Of a DNA stretch of 64,000 nucleotides, positions 17,402 to 24,384 are shown piece by piece. The stretch is from Acinetobacter wuhouensis (GTDB taxonomy: Bacteria; Pseudomonadota; Gammaproteobacteria; Pseudomonadales; Moraxellaceae), in NCBI RefSeq assembly GCF_001696605.3, contig NZ_CP031716.1:1302001-1366000 (forward strand), in the 5' to 3' direction. The first letter of the stretch is position 1. The number at the start of each line of letters is the position of its first letter. A program made the position numbers and the translations under genes. The notes beneath the pieces are model-generated. The model was given only the letters and a program-made list of their open reading frames with translations, was not told where the DNA came from and did not search any database.

Positions 17402-18070
17402 CTAATTAGATAGGCTGAACTTTTTAGCTGGTCTGAACGACCCAACGTACTTACCAACAAGAGTGCAATTATCTTTTAATGGAATTATTTGTTCGCCCCA
17501 GTTTGGGTTTAGTGGCTTTAAATAATACCCATTAGGTTCAACAATTAACGCTTTAAACGTGGCTTCACCATCACAACTAACTACAACCATTTCGCCTGTT
17601 TGAATATCACTTAAACACCAATCAGGGTCAATGCAAATTTTCTCACCTTCTTCAAAGTGCGGGGCATTGCTCAAGCCGCGAACACTTAAATAAAAACTTC
17701 GTTTCCCTGCGCCTGGCACCAGAGGGAGTTTCTCACACTCTTCTAAATTACTAATTGATTCCATATCAGTCCAACTACCTGCCTGCACCCAAGATATTAC
17801 TGGCGCATAACCCACTGTTGCAATTGGATTTATATCGATACTTGAGTCAATGCGACTATTTGTGTCGCCATCTTTACCAGATAGTAGCCAAGTTGTAGAT
17901 GCTCTTAAGACAACCGCAAGAGATTCTAAATATTTTGCACTTGGAGCGTTCGCACCATTAAACCATCCTGACACCGTGCCGCGCCCAGCACCAGTGGCGC
18001 GAACAATATCAGCTTGGCTCACGTTTAACTCTGAGCTTCTTCTGTTTAGGCGATCCGTAAAATTTTCCAT
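17402..18070 (-). CDS. CI/LexA-like prophage repressor with self-cleaving S24 domain
   Basis: This is the lysogeny regulator. Residues 1-60 are an XRE helix-turn-helix (NVSQADIVRATGAGRGTVSGW) and residues 85-222 an S24 peptidase-like domain. The expected cleavage pair Ala97-Gly98 is in WVQAGSW, the nucleophile is Ser134 in VRGLSNAPHF, and the general base is Lys173 in TFKALI; the spacing of 39 resembles LexA and CI. The protein should therefore be cleaved in response to RecA during DNA damage. It is divergent from the Cro-like gene and flanked by both operator clusters. Confidence 0.92.
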   Translation of the reverse strand: MENFTDRLNRRSSELNVSQADIVRATGAGRGTVSGWFNGANAPSAKYLESLAVVLRASTTWLLSGKDGDTNSRIDSSIDINPIATVGYAPVISWVQAGSWTDMESISNLEECEKLPLVPGAGKRSFYLSVRGLSNAPHFEEGEKICIDPDWCLSDIQTGEMVVVSCDGEATFKALIVEPNGYYLKPLNPNWGEQIIPLKDNCTLVGKYVGSFRPAKKFSLSN

Positions 18071-18087
18071 ATCAATCCCTCATATTA

Positions 18088-18173
18088 TGTTCGGAATTAT
18101 GAACAACTTTATTGACAGTTACCCGAACAAGTGGTTCAATAAGTCGAACTCATTTCGTTCGGGTAATTGAATA
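18088..18173. promoter_or_regulatory. Right operator cluster (OR-like) with divergent promoters
   Basis: Three spaced copies of the TGTTCG-N6-CGAACA palindrome lie between the repressor and cro: 18088-18105 (TGTTCGGAATTATGAACA), 18133-18150 (GGTTCA-N6-CGAACT) and 18156-18173 (CGTTCG-N6-TGAATA, touching the cro start codon). A rightward TTGACA at 18112-18117 with TTCAAT 17 bp later (18135-18140) is covered by the middle operator. Three operators with divergent repressor and cro genes copy the lambda OR plan. Confidence 0.78.
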
Positions 18174-18361
18174 TGCAAGTTAAAGACCTGCGAGAATTTT
18201 ACGGGGTTAAAAACAACTCCCAGCTCGCAAAAGAAATTAATCGTGGTCGGTCAACAATTCACGGTTGGGAGATTGGTGGTATTCCACCAAAAACCCAAGC
18301 AGTCCTTGAGCTTTTAACAAAAGGCAAAGTAAAGGCTGATCGCAAACAACTATGCGCATAA
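18173..18361 (+). CDS. Cro-like helix-turn-helix protein
   Basis: The 62-residue protein is a single HTH domain (YGVKNNSQLAKEINRGRSTI, then HGWEIGGIPP), first gene of the rightward early transcript. It is likely the antagonist of the repressor, competing at the same operators. I start it at ATG 18173 rather than the TTG two codons earlier. There is no clear Shine-Dalgarno, and the third operator overlaps the start codon. Confidence 0.78.
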   Translation: MQVKDLREFYGVKNNSQLAKEINRGRSTIHGWEIGGIPPKTQAVLELLTKGKVKADRKQLCA

Positions 18362-18376
18362 GGACGAGCATTACAC

Positions 18377-18676
18377 ATGGGAGTCGATGATTTGAAAGAA
18401 GCAATCGAAAAAGGGTATCTGGGCGGGAAATACACCGTTCCGAAAACCATCAAATTTACACATGAAATGCTTGATGCAATCACTGTTGCTAGCGAAACCA
18501 ATGAGCAAGATTTGTGTAACTGGGTGCGTGAGGTCATAGCGAAAGCTCTACTTGCTGAAGATGCTAAGTATGAGCGTATGGCAAGAGCGCGTAATCGGTC
18601 AAAGTGTACTTCGGGCACTTTGGTACACCAAAAAGAAAGCCCATCTGCTGTAACAGATGAGCTTGATGTTCAATAA
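18377..18676 (+). CDS. Hypothetical early protein, possibly ribbon-helix-helix
   Basis: The segment KYTVPKTIKFTHEMLDAITV, then NEQDLCNWVREVIAKALLAE looks like a short beta strand followed by two helices, as in Arc/MetJ-type DNA-binding proteins. A serine-rich tail follows. It holds the place of lambda cII in gene order but has no CII-like HTH. The role as a second early regulator is inference. Confidence 0.5.
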   Translation: MGVDDLKEAIEKGYLGGKYTVPKTIKFTHEMLDAITVASETNEQDLCNWVREVIAKALLAEDAKYERMARARNRSKCTSGTLVHQKESPSAVTDELDVQ

Positions 18677-18690
18677 GGAGTCTAACCAGC

Positions 18691-19368
18691 ATGAACATGC
18701 CAATTTTAACACAGTTTGGAAATTCTGAACAATCAATGACTAGCTTGGAGATTTCAGAGCTTGTTAATTCAGAACACCCGCATGTGCGCACCTCAATTGA
18801 GCGCCTAGTTAAGCGTGGAGTAATACAACTTCCCCCAATGCGTAAAGTTGAAAATAATCAATCACTTAGTCCAAATAAATATACAAATGTTTATGTTTTT
18901 TCTGGTGAGCAAGGAAAATTAGACTCAATCACTGTAGTTGCTCAGCTTTGTCCAGAGTTTACGGCAGCACTGGTAAGGCGCTGGTATGAGCTGGAAAACC
19001 AAAACGCTGTGCGACTACCTCAAACATTTGCTGAAGCACTTCAACTTGCAGCAGATCAGGCGCGCCAATTAGAACTCGCAGCACCAAAAGTTCAATATTT
19101 TGACAGCGTTGCGGATCGAAAAAATCTTCTTAATGCCACACAAGTTGGTCAAAAGTTCGGCATGTCTGCAAAAGTCTTAAATAAAACTTTAGAGGATTTT
19201 AAGGTTTACAACAAAGCAATCAAGCGCAGCCGTGTATTTCAGCAATGGTTTATTGATCGTGGCTTTGGTGAATTAAAACAAACCGAATCAGGACACCCTC
19301 AAGCCATGTTCACCACCATTGGAGAGCAATGGATTCATGAGCAGTTTGTAAGTGAGGGGGTTATTTAA
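18691..19368 (+). CDS. Rha/KilAC-type phage regulatory protein (antirepressor-like)
   Basis: The N-terminal 90 residues match Rha-type regulators (MTSLEISELVNSEHPHVRTSI, later KYTNVYVF and CPEFTAALVRRWYELE). The C-terminal part (LPQTFAEALQLAADQARQ through the end) matches the KilAC/ANT DNA-binding domain, with ATQVGQKFGMSAKVLNKTLE. Such proteins act as antirepressors or regulators of lytic development. A ribosome site AAGGAG precedes the ATG, and the stop overlaps the next start by one base. Confidence 0.8.
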   Translation: MNMPILTQFGNSEQSMTSLEISELVNSEHPHVRTSIERLVKRGVIQLPPMRKVENNQSLSPNKYTNVYVFSGEQGKLDSITVVAQLCPEFTAALVRRWYELENQNAVRLPQTFAEALQLAADQARQLELAAPKVQYFDSVADRKNLLNATQVGQKFGMSAKVLNKTLEDFKVYNKAIKRSRVFQQWFIDRGFGELKQTESGHPQAMFTTIGEQWIHEQFVSEGVI

Positions 19369-20186
19369 TGAGCATGCTTAACCATCAAATGGTTGCTCTA
19401 ATTGACACAATGAACGATAGGCCTATTGCTTTTAATCGCCACTATGTCGCGCTTGGTTGCGGTATCAATGGCGCTCTCATGTTGTCTCAGATGGTGTATT
19501 GGTCAAAGCGCACCAAAGACCGTAATGGTTTTTTCTATAAGACTCAGGATGAATGGGAGGAAGAAACTGGCCTTGGTCGTCGTGAACAGGAAACCGCTCG
19601 TAAAAAATTGCGTGAGCTTGGTTTTGTGTCTGAACATAAGCGCGGTGTGCCTTGCAAAGTCCACTTCAAGGTCGAGCATGATGCACTTTATGCTGCTCTT
19701 ATTCAGTATGCACAAAACAGCCAATCCAGTATGGCGGATTCCGCCAAACTAGAATGTACGAATCCGCCAAACAGTAATGGCGGAAAGCGACAAACTAATA
19801 CAGAGAATACAGCAGAGACTACATCAGAGAATACCAATATATATAAGGAGAAATTCAACTTTGCTGATGCTCTGGTTTCTCAAGGGGTAGATCAAAAGCT
19901 TATCTCTGAATACATGGAAGTTCGTAAAGCGAAGAAAGCTGTTAATTCAGAAACAGCATTCAAGTCTCTTATCTCTGAACAACAAAAATCTGGTCTCACT
20001 TTAAATCAGGTTATTGAACACTGTGTTGTGAACTCATGGAAGGGATTTAAGGCGGAGTGGATTAAGAGTTCAAATCAAGCCAAACCAAAGCAACAACGTG
20101 AACAAGCATGGGCCGATTACTACGCAAAACGAAATCAGCAGCAGCCGAACAACATCATTGATGTGATTGAGGTGCAGCATGACTAA
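19368..20186 (+). CDS. Phage replication initiator, lambda O-like organisation
   Basis: The N-terminal 110 residues form a winged-helix domain typical of phage replication initiators (ALMLSQMVYWSKRTKDRNGF, then TQDEWEEETGLGRREQETAR). Residues 115-165 are a low-complexity linker, where four TCCGCC/GGCGGA copies are encoded in the DNA. The C-terminal domain (KFNFADALVSQGVDQKLISE...) is like the DnaD/O C-terminal part. The gene is directly followed by a helicase-loader-like gene. The overall plan of origin inside initiator gene is that of lambda O. Assignment rests on context and domain look, not on clear sequence identity. Confidence 0.75.
   Translation: MSMLNHQMVALIDTMNDRPIAFNRHYVALGCGINGALMLSQMVYWSKRTKDRNGFFYKTQDEWEEETGLGRREQETARKKLRELGFVSEHKRGVPCKVHFKVEHDALYAALIQYAQNSQSSMADSAKLECTNPPNSNGGKRQTNTENTAETTSENTNIYKEKFNFADALVSQGVDQKLISEYMEVRKAKKAVNSETAFKSLISEQQKSGLTLNQVIEHCVVNSWKGFKAEWIKSSNQAKPKQQREQAWADYYAKRNQQQPNNIIDVIEVQHD
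19733..19784. promoter_or_regulatory. Candidate phage replication origin iterons
   Basis: The 6-mer TCCGCC or its complement occurs four times in 52 bp: 19733-19738, 19740-19745, 19763-19768 and 19779-19784, with wider matches such as ATTCCGCCAAAC and AATCCGCCAAAC. They lie in the linker-coding part of the initiator gene. An AT-rich stretch with AATATATATAAGG follows within 80 bp and could be the unwinding element. Confidence 0.55.
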
Positions 20187-20988
20187 TTTCTTTTTTGGCC
20201 CACAGCAAGCCCAGCAGCTTATTGACACTATGCGCGTCATTCACGGAAACCTGTTTACACATCAAATGGGTAACGTGTCACCTGATCAAGTTGAAACTAT
20301 CATCATAGGTGCGATGGTTGGCGTGTCAGAGGCTCAATTCCACTTCGGATTAGCACAACTAAGCACACAGCCTTATTGCCCGTCTATCGCGCAATTTAGA
20401 GCGTTATGTGTATCTGGTTCTTGGTGGTCAATTGATGAAGCTTGGGCGCGCGTCTGCGAATACACCAAAGACCGCAAAAAAAACAAGATTACCACTCTGG
20501 CTAAATACGCTTTTGACCAAGTTGAATACCTAATCAACATGGGGCAGATGAAAGAAGCTCAAAATCAATTTAAAGGGATTTATAACGCCAATCTACTCAA
20601 GGCACAGGTTAGTGGTAAATCACAGGAGTTTTACAAAGCACCTTTGCAGATCGGAATGAAGCAAATCGCTGAGGAAAAAACCACGGCACAAAAAGTAGGA
20701 TTAAACGAAGAACAGCAGTTGATTTTGACTATGACTAACCGATTGCGTGAGCAGGGCATGACACCAAAAGAGGCGTTTGTTCAAGCACAAATTGCAATTC
20801 GTGGTGAGGTTAAGAAAGCAAACAAGTTTGAGCATGCTGAACACGACTTGGAAATGAAATCTGATTCTGATTATTGGCCTGACCCGTTTGATGATTTTGA
20901 AAAATACAAAGCGGCTTTGCGGGCTGAGCAAAAACCATTGCCGAATGCGGTGCGTTTTTTGGATGAACAAGTAGGGGGTGGGGTGTGA
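20179..20988 (+). CDS. Lambda P-like replication protein (helicase loader)
   Basis: This 269-residue protein starts at the ATG at 20179, overlapping the initiator gene by 8 bp. It shows traits of the lambda P family: an N-terminal helical domain with CPSIAQFRALC, a Trp-rich SWWSIDEAWARVCEY segment, and YAFDQVEYLINMGQMKEAQN. The family recruits host DnaB helicase to the initiator-bound origin. The C-terminal 100 residues are divergent. Confidence is good for the module, moderate for the biochemical role. Confidence 0.72.
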   Translation: MTNFFFGPQQAQQLIDTMRVIHGNLFTHQMGNVSPDQVETIIIGAMVGVSEAQFHFGLAQLSTQPYCPSIAQFRALCVSGSWWSIDEAWARVCEYTKDRKKNKITTLAKYAFDQVEYLINMGQMKEAQNQFKGIYNANLLKAQVSGKSQEFYKAPLQIGMKQIAEEKTTAQKVGLNEEQQLILTMTNRLREQGMTPKEAFVQAQIAIRGEVKKANKFEHAEHDLEMKSDSDYWPDPFDDFEKYKAALRAEQKPLPNAVRFLDEQVGGGV

Positions 20989-21242
20989 AGAAACCAAATA
21001 AACCTAAATTTATCGAAACCGAATTGGGGCGCGAAAAGCTTTGTATTCAATGCGATGAATACTGGCCATTGGATAGTGAGTTTTGGTTTACGTACTCAGG
21101 AAAGCCAAAAAGAGATGGCACTAAGAGCACTTGTTATGAAGCTGCATGCAAGAGCTGCTACTACATTCGATATAAGCCTCAGCGATTACAGCGTCCTAAA
21201 AACGCAATCCGTTCATGCCATGAGAAAGGGTGTGCACCATGA
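20985..21242 (+). CDS. Small Cys-rich phage protein
   Basis: This 85-residue protein starts at a GTG that overlaps the preceding stop. Cys pairs CIQC near residue 20 and CKSC near residue 55, plus a C-terminal CHEKGC, suggest one or two zinc sites (REKLCIQCDEYWPLDSEFWF). Similar small proteins are common between phage replication and late regions. I assign no function. Confidence 0.65.
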   Translation: MKKPNKPKFIETELGREKLCIQCDEYWPLDSEFWFTYSGKPKRDGTKSTCYEAACKSCYYIRYKPQRLQRPKNAIRSCHEKGCAP

Positions 21243-21580
21243 AAAAGCGCAATAAGAAATATAACCCGAACAAAATCGGAAACCTGTATCAATCACAGGC
21301 TAATCAAACTCATGTGCTCGAAATGACTTTCAATATTGATGAAGTGAACGACAGCATTGATACATGGCGTGAAGAAAATGACTTGGCTGATAAAGAGCTT
21401 ACGCCTAAGCACGTGGTTTATGACGTATATCACGGTGATCTGATTATCTGTCTTAAAAACCTATTGATTCCGCTTGAGCAAGAGTGGTTTTTAGGTGTGG
21501 ATTCACATTATTACTCAGTCGAAAAAGATGAAGTTTTAACAGTGCCAACGCAGTTCCAAATGCCAAAAAATGAGTTTTGA
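21239..21580 (+). CDS. Hypothetical phage protein, 113 aa
   Basis: It starts at the ATG at 21239, overlapping the preceding gene by 4 bp. A lysine-rich N-terminus is followed by an acidic alpha/beta domain (VYDVYHGDLIICLKNLLIPL). No family is recognised. Confidence 0.6.
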   Translation: MKKRNKKYNPNKIGNLYQSQANQTHVLEMTFNIDEVNDSIDTWREENDLADKELTPKHVVYDVYHGDLIICLKNLLIPLEQEWFLGVDSHYYSVEKDEVLTVPTQFQMPKNEF

Positions 21581-21812
21581 GCAATTCCGTTTTGGTTGTG
21601 ATTTAAAAGTGGATCGTGGTGCAGGAATTAAAACGCGTTGGAAAGGCATTAACGATGAATTAAACATTGCTCTTGAGCAAGAAGTTCCGCTAGGTTTTGA
21701 GCGTGTGCGTAGTGATGCGCTGCTTCGTGTAGAAACGGCTTTTAACAATGTATCTGACTATCTGTATTTCAAACAAGCAAAGTTGCTTAGAACGCAAGGA
21801 GTAGCGGCATGA
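21570..21812 (+). CDS. Hypothetical phage protein, 80 aa
   Basis: A small soluble protein overlapping both neighbours (11 bp at the start, 4 bp at the end). The segment GFERVRSDALLRVETAFNNV may be an amphipathic helix. Not recognised. Confidence 0.55.
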   Translation: MSFEQFRFGCDLKVDRGAGIKTRWKGINDELNIALEQEVPLGFERVRSDALLRVETAFNNVSDYLYFKQAKLLRTQGVAA

Positions 21813-22528
21813 CCACAACTACAAACAACCTAATCGAGCAAGTGGGTGGCATTGAAAAGGCAAAGGCGATTGTGGAGGGTGCGCCTGAGGAGGCAAGTCA
21901 TACCAACTTAACACCTAATTATTTCAAAAACATTAGATATAAAGATTGTGAGATGTGGAATCCATATGATCAAAATTGGTTTGAAACTGATGTTTTTAGT
22001 TTTGATGTTTTTATTTCAATTAACGACCTCCGCACCGCCATTGAACACCACTATTACGGACGATCTGAGGCGGAAGAACTTGCAGCTTATGCAGAGTTAA
22101 GCCATGAGAAAATTGAAGGTGATGGAGTTATGAAATTAACCAAAATTCAACGTGCTGAATTAAAGCAAAAATTTGGCGGTCATTGTGCTTATTGTGGCGA
22201 ATTGCTTGGTGATAAATGGCATGCGGATCATTTGATTGCGGTCGTACGTGACATTGAAACTGGTAAGCCATCTAAACCTGAAAATGATGTTATTGAGAAT
22301 CTTGTACCAGCTTGCACAGCATGCAATCACAACAAGCGATCAATGTCGCTAGAGGCTTGGCGTGATTTGCTTGCTCACTATCGAGATGTTCAGGTTATTA
22401 GGGATTGCTCCCAAGTGCGTCATTTAGTTCGTTTTGGGTTGGTTAAATTCATACAAGAGCCAATAGTTTTTTATTTTGAAAAGATGGGGATTCCTCAAGC
22501 AATCTTGGAGGCGGAACGTCATGGATAA
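21809..22528 (+). CDS. HNH endonuclease domain fused to a phage N-terminal domain
   Basis: Residues 1-105 (NLIEQVGGIEKAKAIVEGAP..., INDLRTAIEHHYYG) form a domain seen as small separate proteins in Acinetobacter phages. From residue 108 on (MKLTKIQRAELKQKFGGHCA) an HNH endonuclease follows: CAYCGELL, WHADHLIAV, NLVPACTACNHNKRS, which is a zinc-framed H-N-H centre. A second start at this Met (about 22130) could release the nuclease alone. The fusion suggests the nuclease entered as a homing-type cassette. Its role in packaging is less likely because another HNH gene sits next to the terminase. Confidence 0.75.
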   Translation: MTTTTNNLIEQVGGIEKAKAIVEGAPEEASHTNLTPNYFKNIRYKDCEMWNPYDQNWFETDVFSFDVFISINDLRTAIEHHYYGRSEAEELAAYAELSHEKIEGDGVMKLTKIQRAELKQKFGGHCAYCGELLGDKWHADHLIAVVRDIETGKPSKPENDVIENLVPACTACNHNKRSMSLEAWRDLLAHYRDVQVIRDCSQVRHLVRFGLVKFIQEPIVFYFEKMGIPQAILEAERHG

Positions 22529-22802
22529 ACAAATGACTTTTGATGAATATTGCAAGAAAAATCAACATTCAAGAAATTGCACAAGACTTGAAGCATTTTC
22601 GATGGGTCAGAGATCAAGACAGGCTGAGATTGATCGGCTTGAAGAATGGAATTCAAATCAAGCTCAAAGCATTAAAACTTATCAAGGCGAAGACAAGGAT
22701 CTAAAAGCTTTGCTTCAAAAATTGATTGATGATGAGTACACAACCATGCGGCCAAGTATGGCTTATGAGATTCAGAAAGCTTTGCGAGGTGAGCATGAAT
22801 AG
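22521..22802 (+). CDS. Hypothetical phage protein, 93 aa
   Basis: It starts at the ATG at 22521, eight bases past a GGAGGCGG site. The sequence is charged and helical (QAEIDRLEEWNSNQAQSI). It overlaps the HNH gene before it by 8 bp and the membrane peptide after it by 8 bp. No family is recognised. Confidence 0.6.
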   Translation: MDKQMTFDEYCKKNQHSRNCTRLEAFSMGQRSRQAEIDRLEEWNSNQAQSIKTYQGEDKDLKALLQKLIDDEYTTMRPSMAYEIQKALRGEHE

Positions 22803-22887
22803 CGAATCCATTTCATACGTCTGTTTGATTATCTTGCTTTTAGCTTGGTGGTTCAAAGAGCCATTAACCAAATTGATTGGGGGTTAA
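22795..22887 (+). CDS. 30-residue membrane micropeptide
   Basis: The reading frame MNSESISYVCLIILLLAWWF followed by KEPLTKLIGG is a single membrane helix with a basic C-terminal tail. A GCGAGGTG ribosome site precedes the ATG, and the stop is directly followed by the next gene's ATG. The tight packing argues that it is translated. Role unknown. Confidence 0.55.
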   Translation: MNSESISYVCLIILLLAWWFKEPLTKLIGG

Positions 22888-23319
22888 ATGCAAATTCCTA
22901 AACCCCTCATCATCGGCATTGATCCAGACTTAGAAAAATCAGGGGTGGCCATCTTAGGACAGTCATTTGAGCTGAAGAATTTGACCTTTGCTGAAACTGT
23001 TGAGTTATTTCGCAGTCACCAAGATCAGATTAAGAAAGTGGTGATCGAGGCAGGGTGGCATAACAAGAAGGCTAACTTTAGAACAGGCGGGAATCATTCG
23101 AGACAAGTTAGTGAGCAAATATCACGTCGTGTTGGTTTGAATCATGCGACAGGTATTTTACTTTCTGAAATGGCTGAATCATTGGGTTTGGCAGTGGTGC
23201 TGGTAAGACCAACCAAAACCAAAAAGAATTCAGAAGAATTTAATCGCATTACTGGCTGGCAAGGTCGAACGAATCAAGAGCAGCGTGATGCGGGTATGTT
23301 GATTTGGGGGATGGGATGA
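22888..23319 (+). CDS. RuvC-like Holliday-junction resolvase
   Basis: A 143-residue RNase H-fold nuclease with acidic residues at the proper places: Asp12 in IIGIDPDLEKSGVAI, Glu54 in VVIEAGWHNKK, and Asp134 (with Glu131) in NQEQRDAGMLIWG. It likely resolves branched phage DNA before packaging, a role served by RusA or Rap in lambdoid phages. It overlaps the next micro-ORF by one base. Confidence 0.83.
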   Translation: MQIPKPLIIGIDPDLEKSGVAILGQSFELKNLTFAETVELFRSHQDQIKKVVIEAGWHNKKANFRTGGNHSRQVSEQISRRVGLNHATGILLSEMAESLGLAVVLVRPTKTKKNSEEFNRITGWQGRTNQEQRDAGMLIWGMG

Positions 23320-23393
23320 TGGATAGAAACGAAATGATCGTGTTGGTTGCATTTCTTTTCACGATGATGATTTTGGGTGTATTTGGGAAATAA
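23319..23393 (+). CDS. 24-residue membrane micropeptide
   Basis: MDRNEMIVLVAFLFTMMILG followed by VFGK is a single hydrophobic helix between charged ends. Its start overlaps the resolvase stop (TGATG) and it stops 9 bp before the next gene. It is the second very small membrane protein in this stretch. Role unknown. Confidence 0.45.
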   Translation: MDRNEMIVLVAFLFTMMILGVFGK

Positions 23394-23402
23394 GGGTCAA
23401 TT

Positions 23403-23843
23403 ATGAATGCAGCGGTGAGAATTGAAACGATGGATTGGAGCAAGTTTACAGCCGAGGATTGGTTTAAACAGTATGGCGCATACGTTTTAATCAATCGCAT
23501 GAAAAGCGGCAATGAGCCTGATAGTCTTGGTGTGAATCAAATTTACTGGATGATATGTGAAAATAATAAAGGTGTAGCATTGCGGAAAGACCAGATCATT
23601 TGTGAAATAAGTGATTTTGAAGCTGAAGAAGTGCGCAAGTGGATTGTGGATTTTAAGAAAACATCAAGAGTTTGTGAATCTGCTAAGCGTGCAGTTATGC
23701 TGTTTATTGAAAAAAATATGCGTAATCTATCTGACCGAAGAATGGAAATAGAGTTTAAGTTGGGGCGTAACTGTTTAAGAAGCATGGTGAGCTGTGGTGC
23801 TTTCTATGTTTCAGGTCATGATAAAAGATTAAGAATCGAATAG
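23403..23843 (+). CDS. Probable Q-like late antiterminator
   Basis: The 146-residue protein has an N-terminal helical part (DWSKFTAEDWFKQYGAYVL) and a basic C-terminal half (LSDRRMEIEFKLGRNCLRSM). It does not clearly match a Q family in sequence. The reason for the call is place: it is the last gene before a promoter (23847-23875) followed within about 50 bp by an intrinsic terminator and then all late genes, as Q precedes pR'-tR' in lambdoid phages. It could instead be an unrelated late regulator. Confidence 0.5.
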   Translation: MNAAVRIETMDWSKFTAEDWFKQYGAYVLINRMKSGNEPDSLGVNQIYWMICENNKGVALRKDQIICEISDFEAEEVRKWIVDFKKTSRVCESAKRAVMLFIEKNMRNLSDRRMEIEFKLGRNCLRSMVSCGAFYVSGHDKRLRIE

Positions 23844-23846
23844 TGT

Positions 23847-23875
23847 TTGACTGGCATGCCACGATATGGCATATT
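23847..23875 (+). promoter_or_regulatory. Probable late promoter (pR'-like) with a palindrome in the spacer
   Basis: TTGACT (23847-23852) and CATATT (23870-23875) are separated by 17 bp. The spacer and the first half of the -10 contain a perfect palindrome ATGCCA-CGATA-TGGCAT at 23856-23872. In lambda the Q-binding element lies in the same interval of pR'. Confidence 0.65.
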
Positions 23876-23926
23876 TCTGTTACAGTGGACGAAGTTATAG
23901 TAATTCACTACCGTTTTGCAGTTTCC

Positions 23927-23960
23927 ATACCCACTGACTCCATCTCGTGGGTATTTTTTT
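23927..23960 (+). terminator. Early terminator downstream of the late promoter (tR'-like)
   Basis: ATACCCAC (23927-23934) and GTGGGTAT (23947-23954) form an 8-bp perfect stem with a 12-base loop and run into seven T residues. It lies about 45 bases after the expected transcription start and before any coding sequence, so the late transcript would be aborted without antitermination. Confidence 0.8.
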
Positions 23961-23983
23961 GTCTGAATACTCATGGGGCTTAC

Positions 23984-24298
23984 ATGGAAAATCGTTGGCA
24001 TTCTGATCAAGAAAACAATATGCGTCCTGATGTAAAAGCTTTACCTTGTCCTTGGTGTGGTGAAGGTTCAGAGCAGTTTATTGTTATTGATTCTAAGATC
24101 ATGAATTTCGAGGTTTGTGGAGAAAAACAAACTCAATGGAGTGCACAAGCAAGCTGTCATGAATGTGGTGCATCTTCTCCAAGTAGTGATATTGGACCAT
24201 GGCCACATCCACTGGAAGATGAATACAATCAATTGGATTGGGAAAATGAGCGTGAAGTCGTGAATTTTGCAGTCAAGGTTTGGAATTGTAGACAATAG
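23984..24298 (+). CDS. Lar-like restriction alleviation family protein
   Basis: The 104-residue protein starts at the ATG at 23984, downstream of the terminator; a longer frame starting at 23843 would run through the promoter and terminator and is rejected. It has KALPCPWCGEGSEQF, ASCHECGASSPSSD and a final VNFAVKVWNCRQ, the pattern of Lar-family zinc proteins (PCPFCG...CGA...A..WN.R). In the Rac prophage, Lar alters type I restriction. Whether this copy does so is unknown. Confidence 0.7.
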   Translation: MENRWHSDQENNMRPDVKALPCPWCGEGSEQFIVIDSKIMNFEVCGEKQTQWSAQASCHECGASSPSSDIGPWPHPLEDEYNQLDWENEREVVNFAVKVWNCRQ

Positions 24299-24323
24299 GC
24301 TCACAGAAATGTGGGCTTTTTTG
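24299..24323 (+). terminator. Intrinsic terminator after the Lar-like gene
   Basis: GCTCACA and TGTGGGC (24299-24305, 24310-24316, one G-U pair) with loop GAAA are followed by a T-run. Confidence 0.7.
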
Positions 24324-24384
24324 TTGTCTAAAATTTTATAAAGGTGCTTGTGACATACACAAGTGATCAATTGAGGATCGACTC

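Noticed and set aside
23843..23983. An N-terminal extension of the Lar-like protein
   Set aside because: It would be translated through the late promoter and the terminator hairpin, and the extension has no protein-like features; start at 23984 fits the family.
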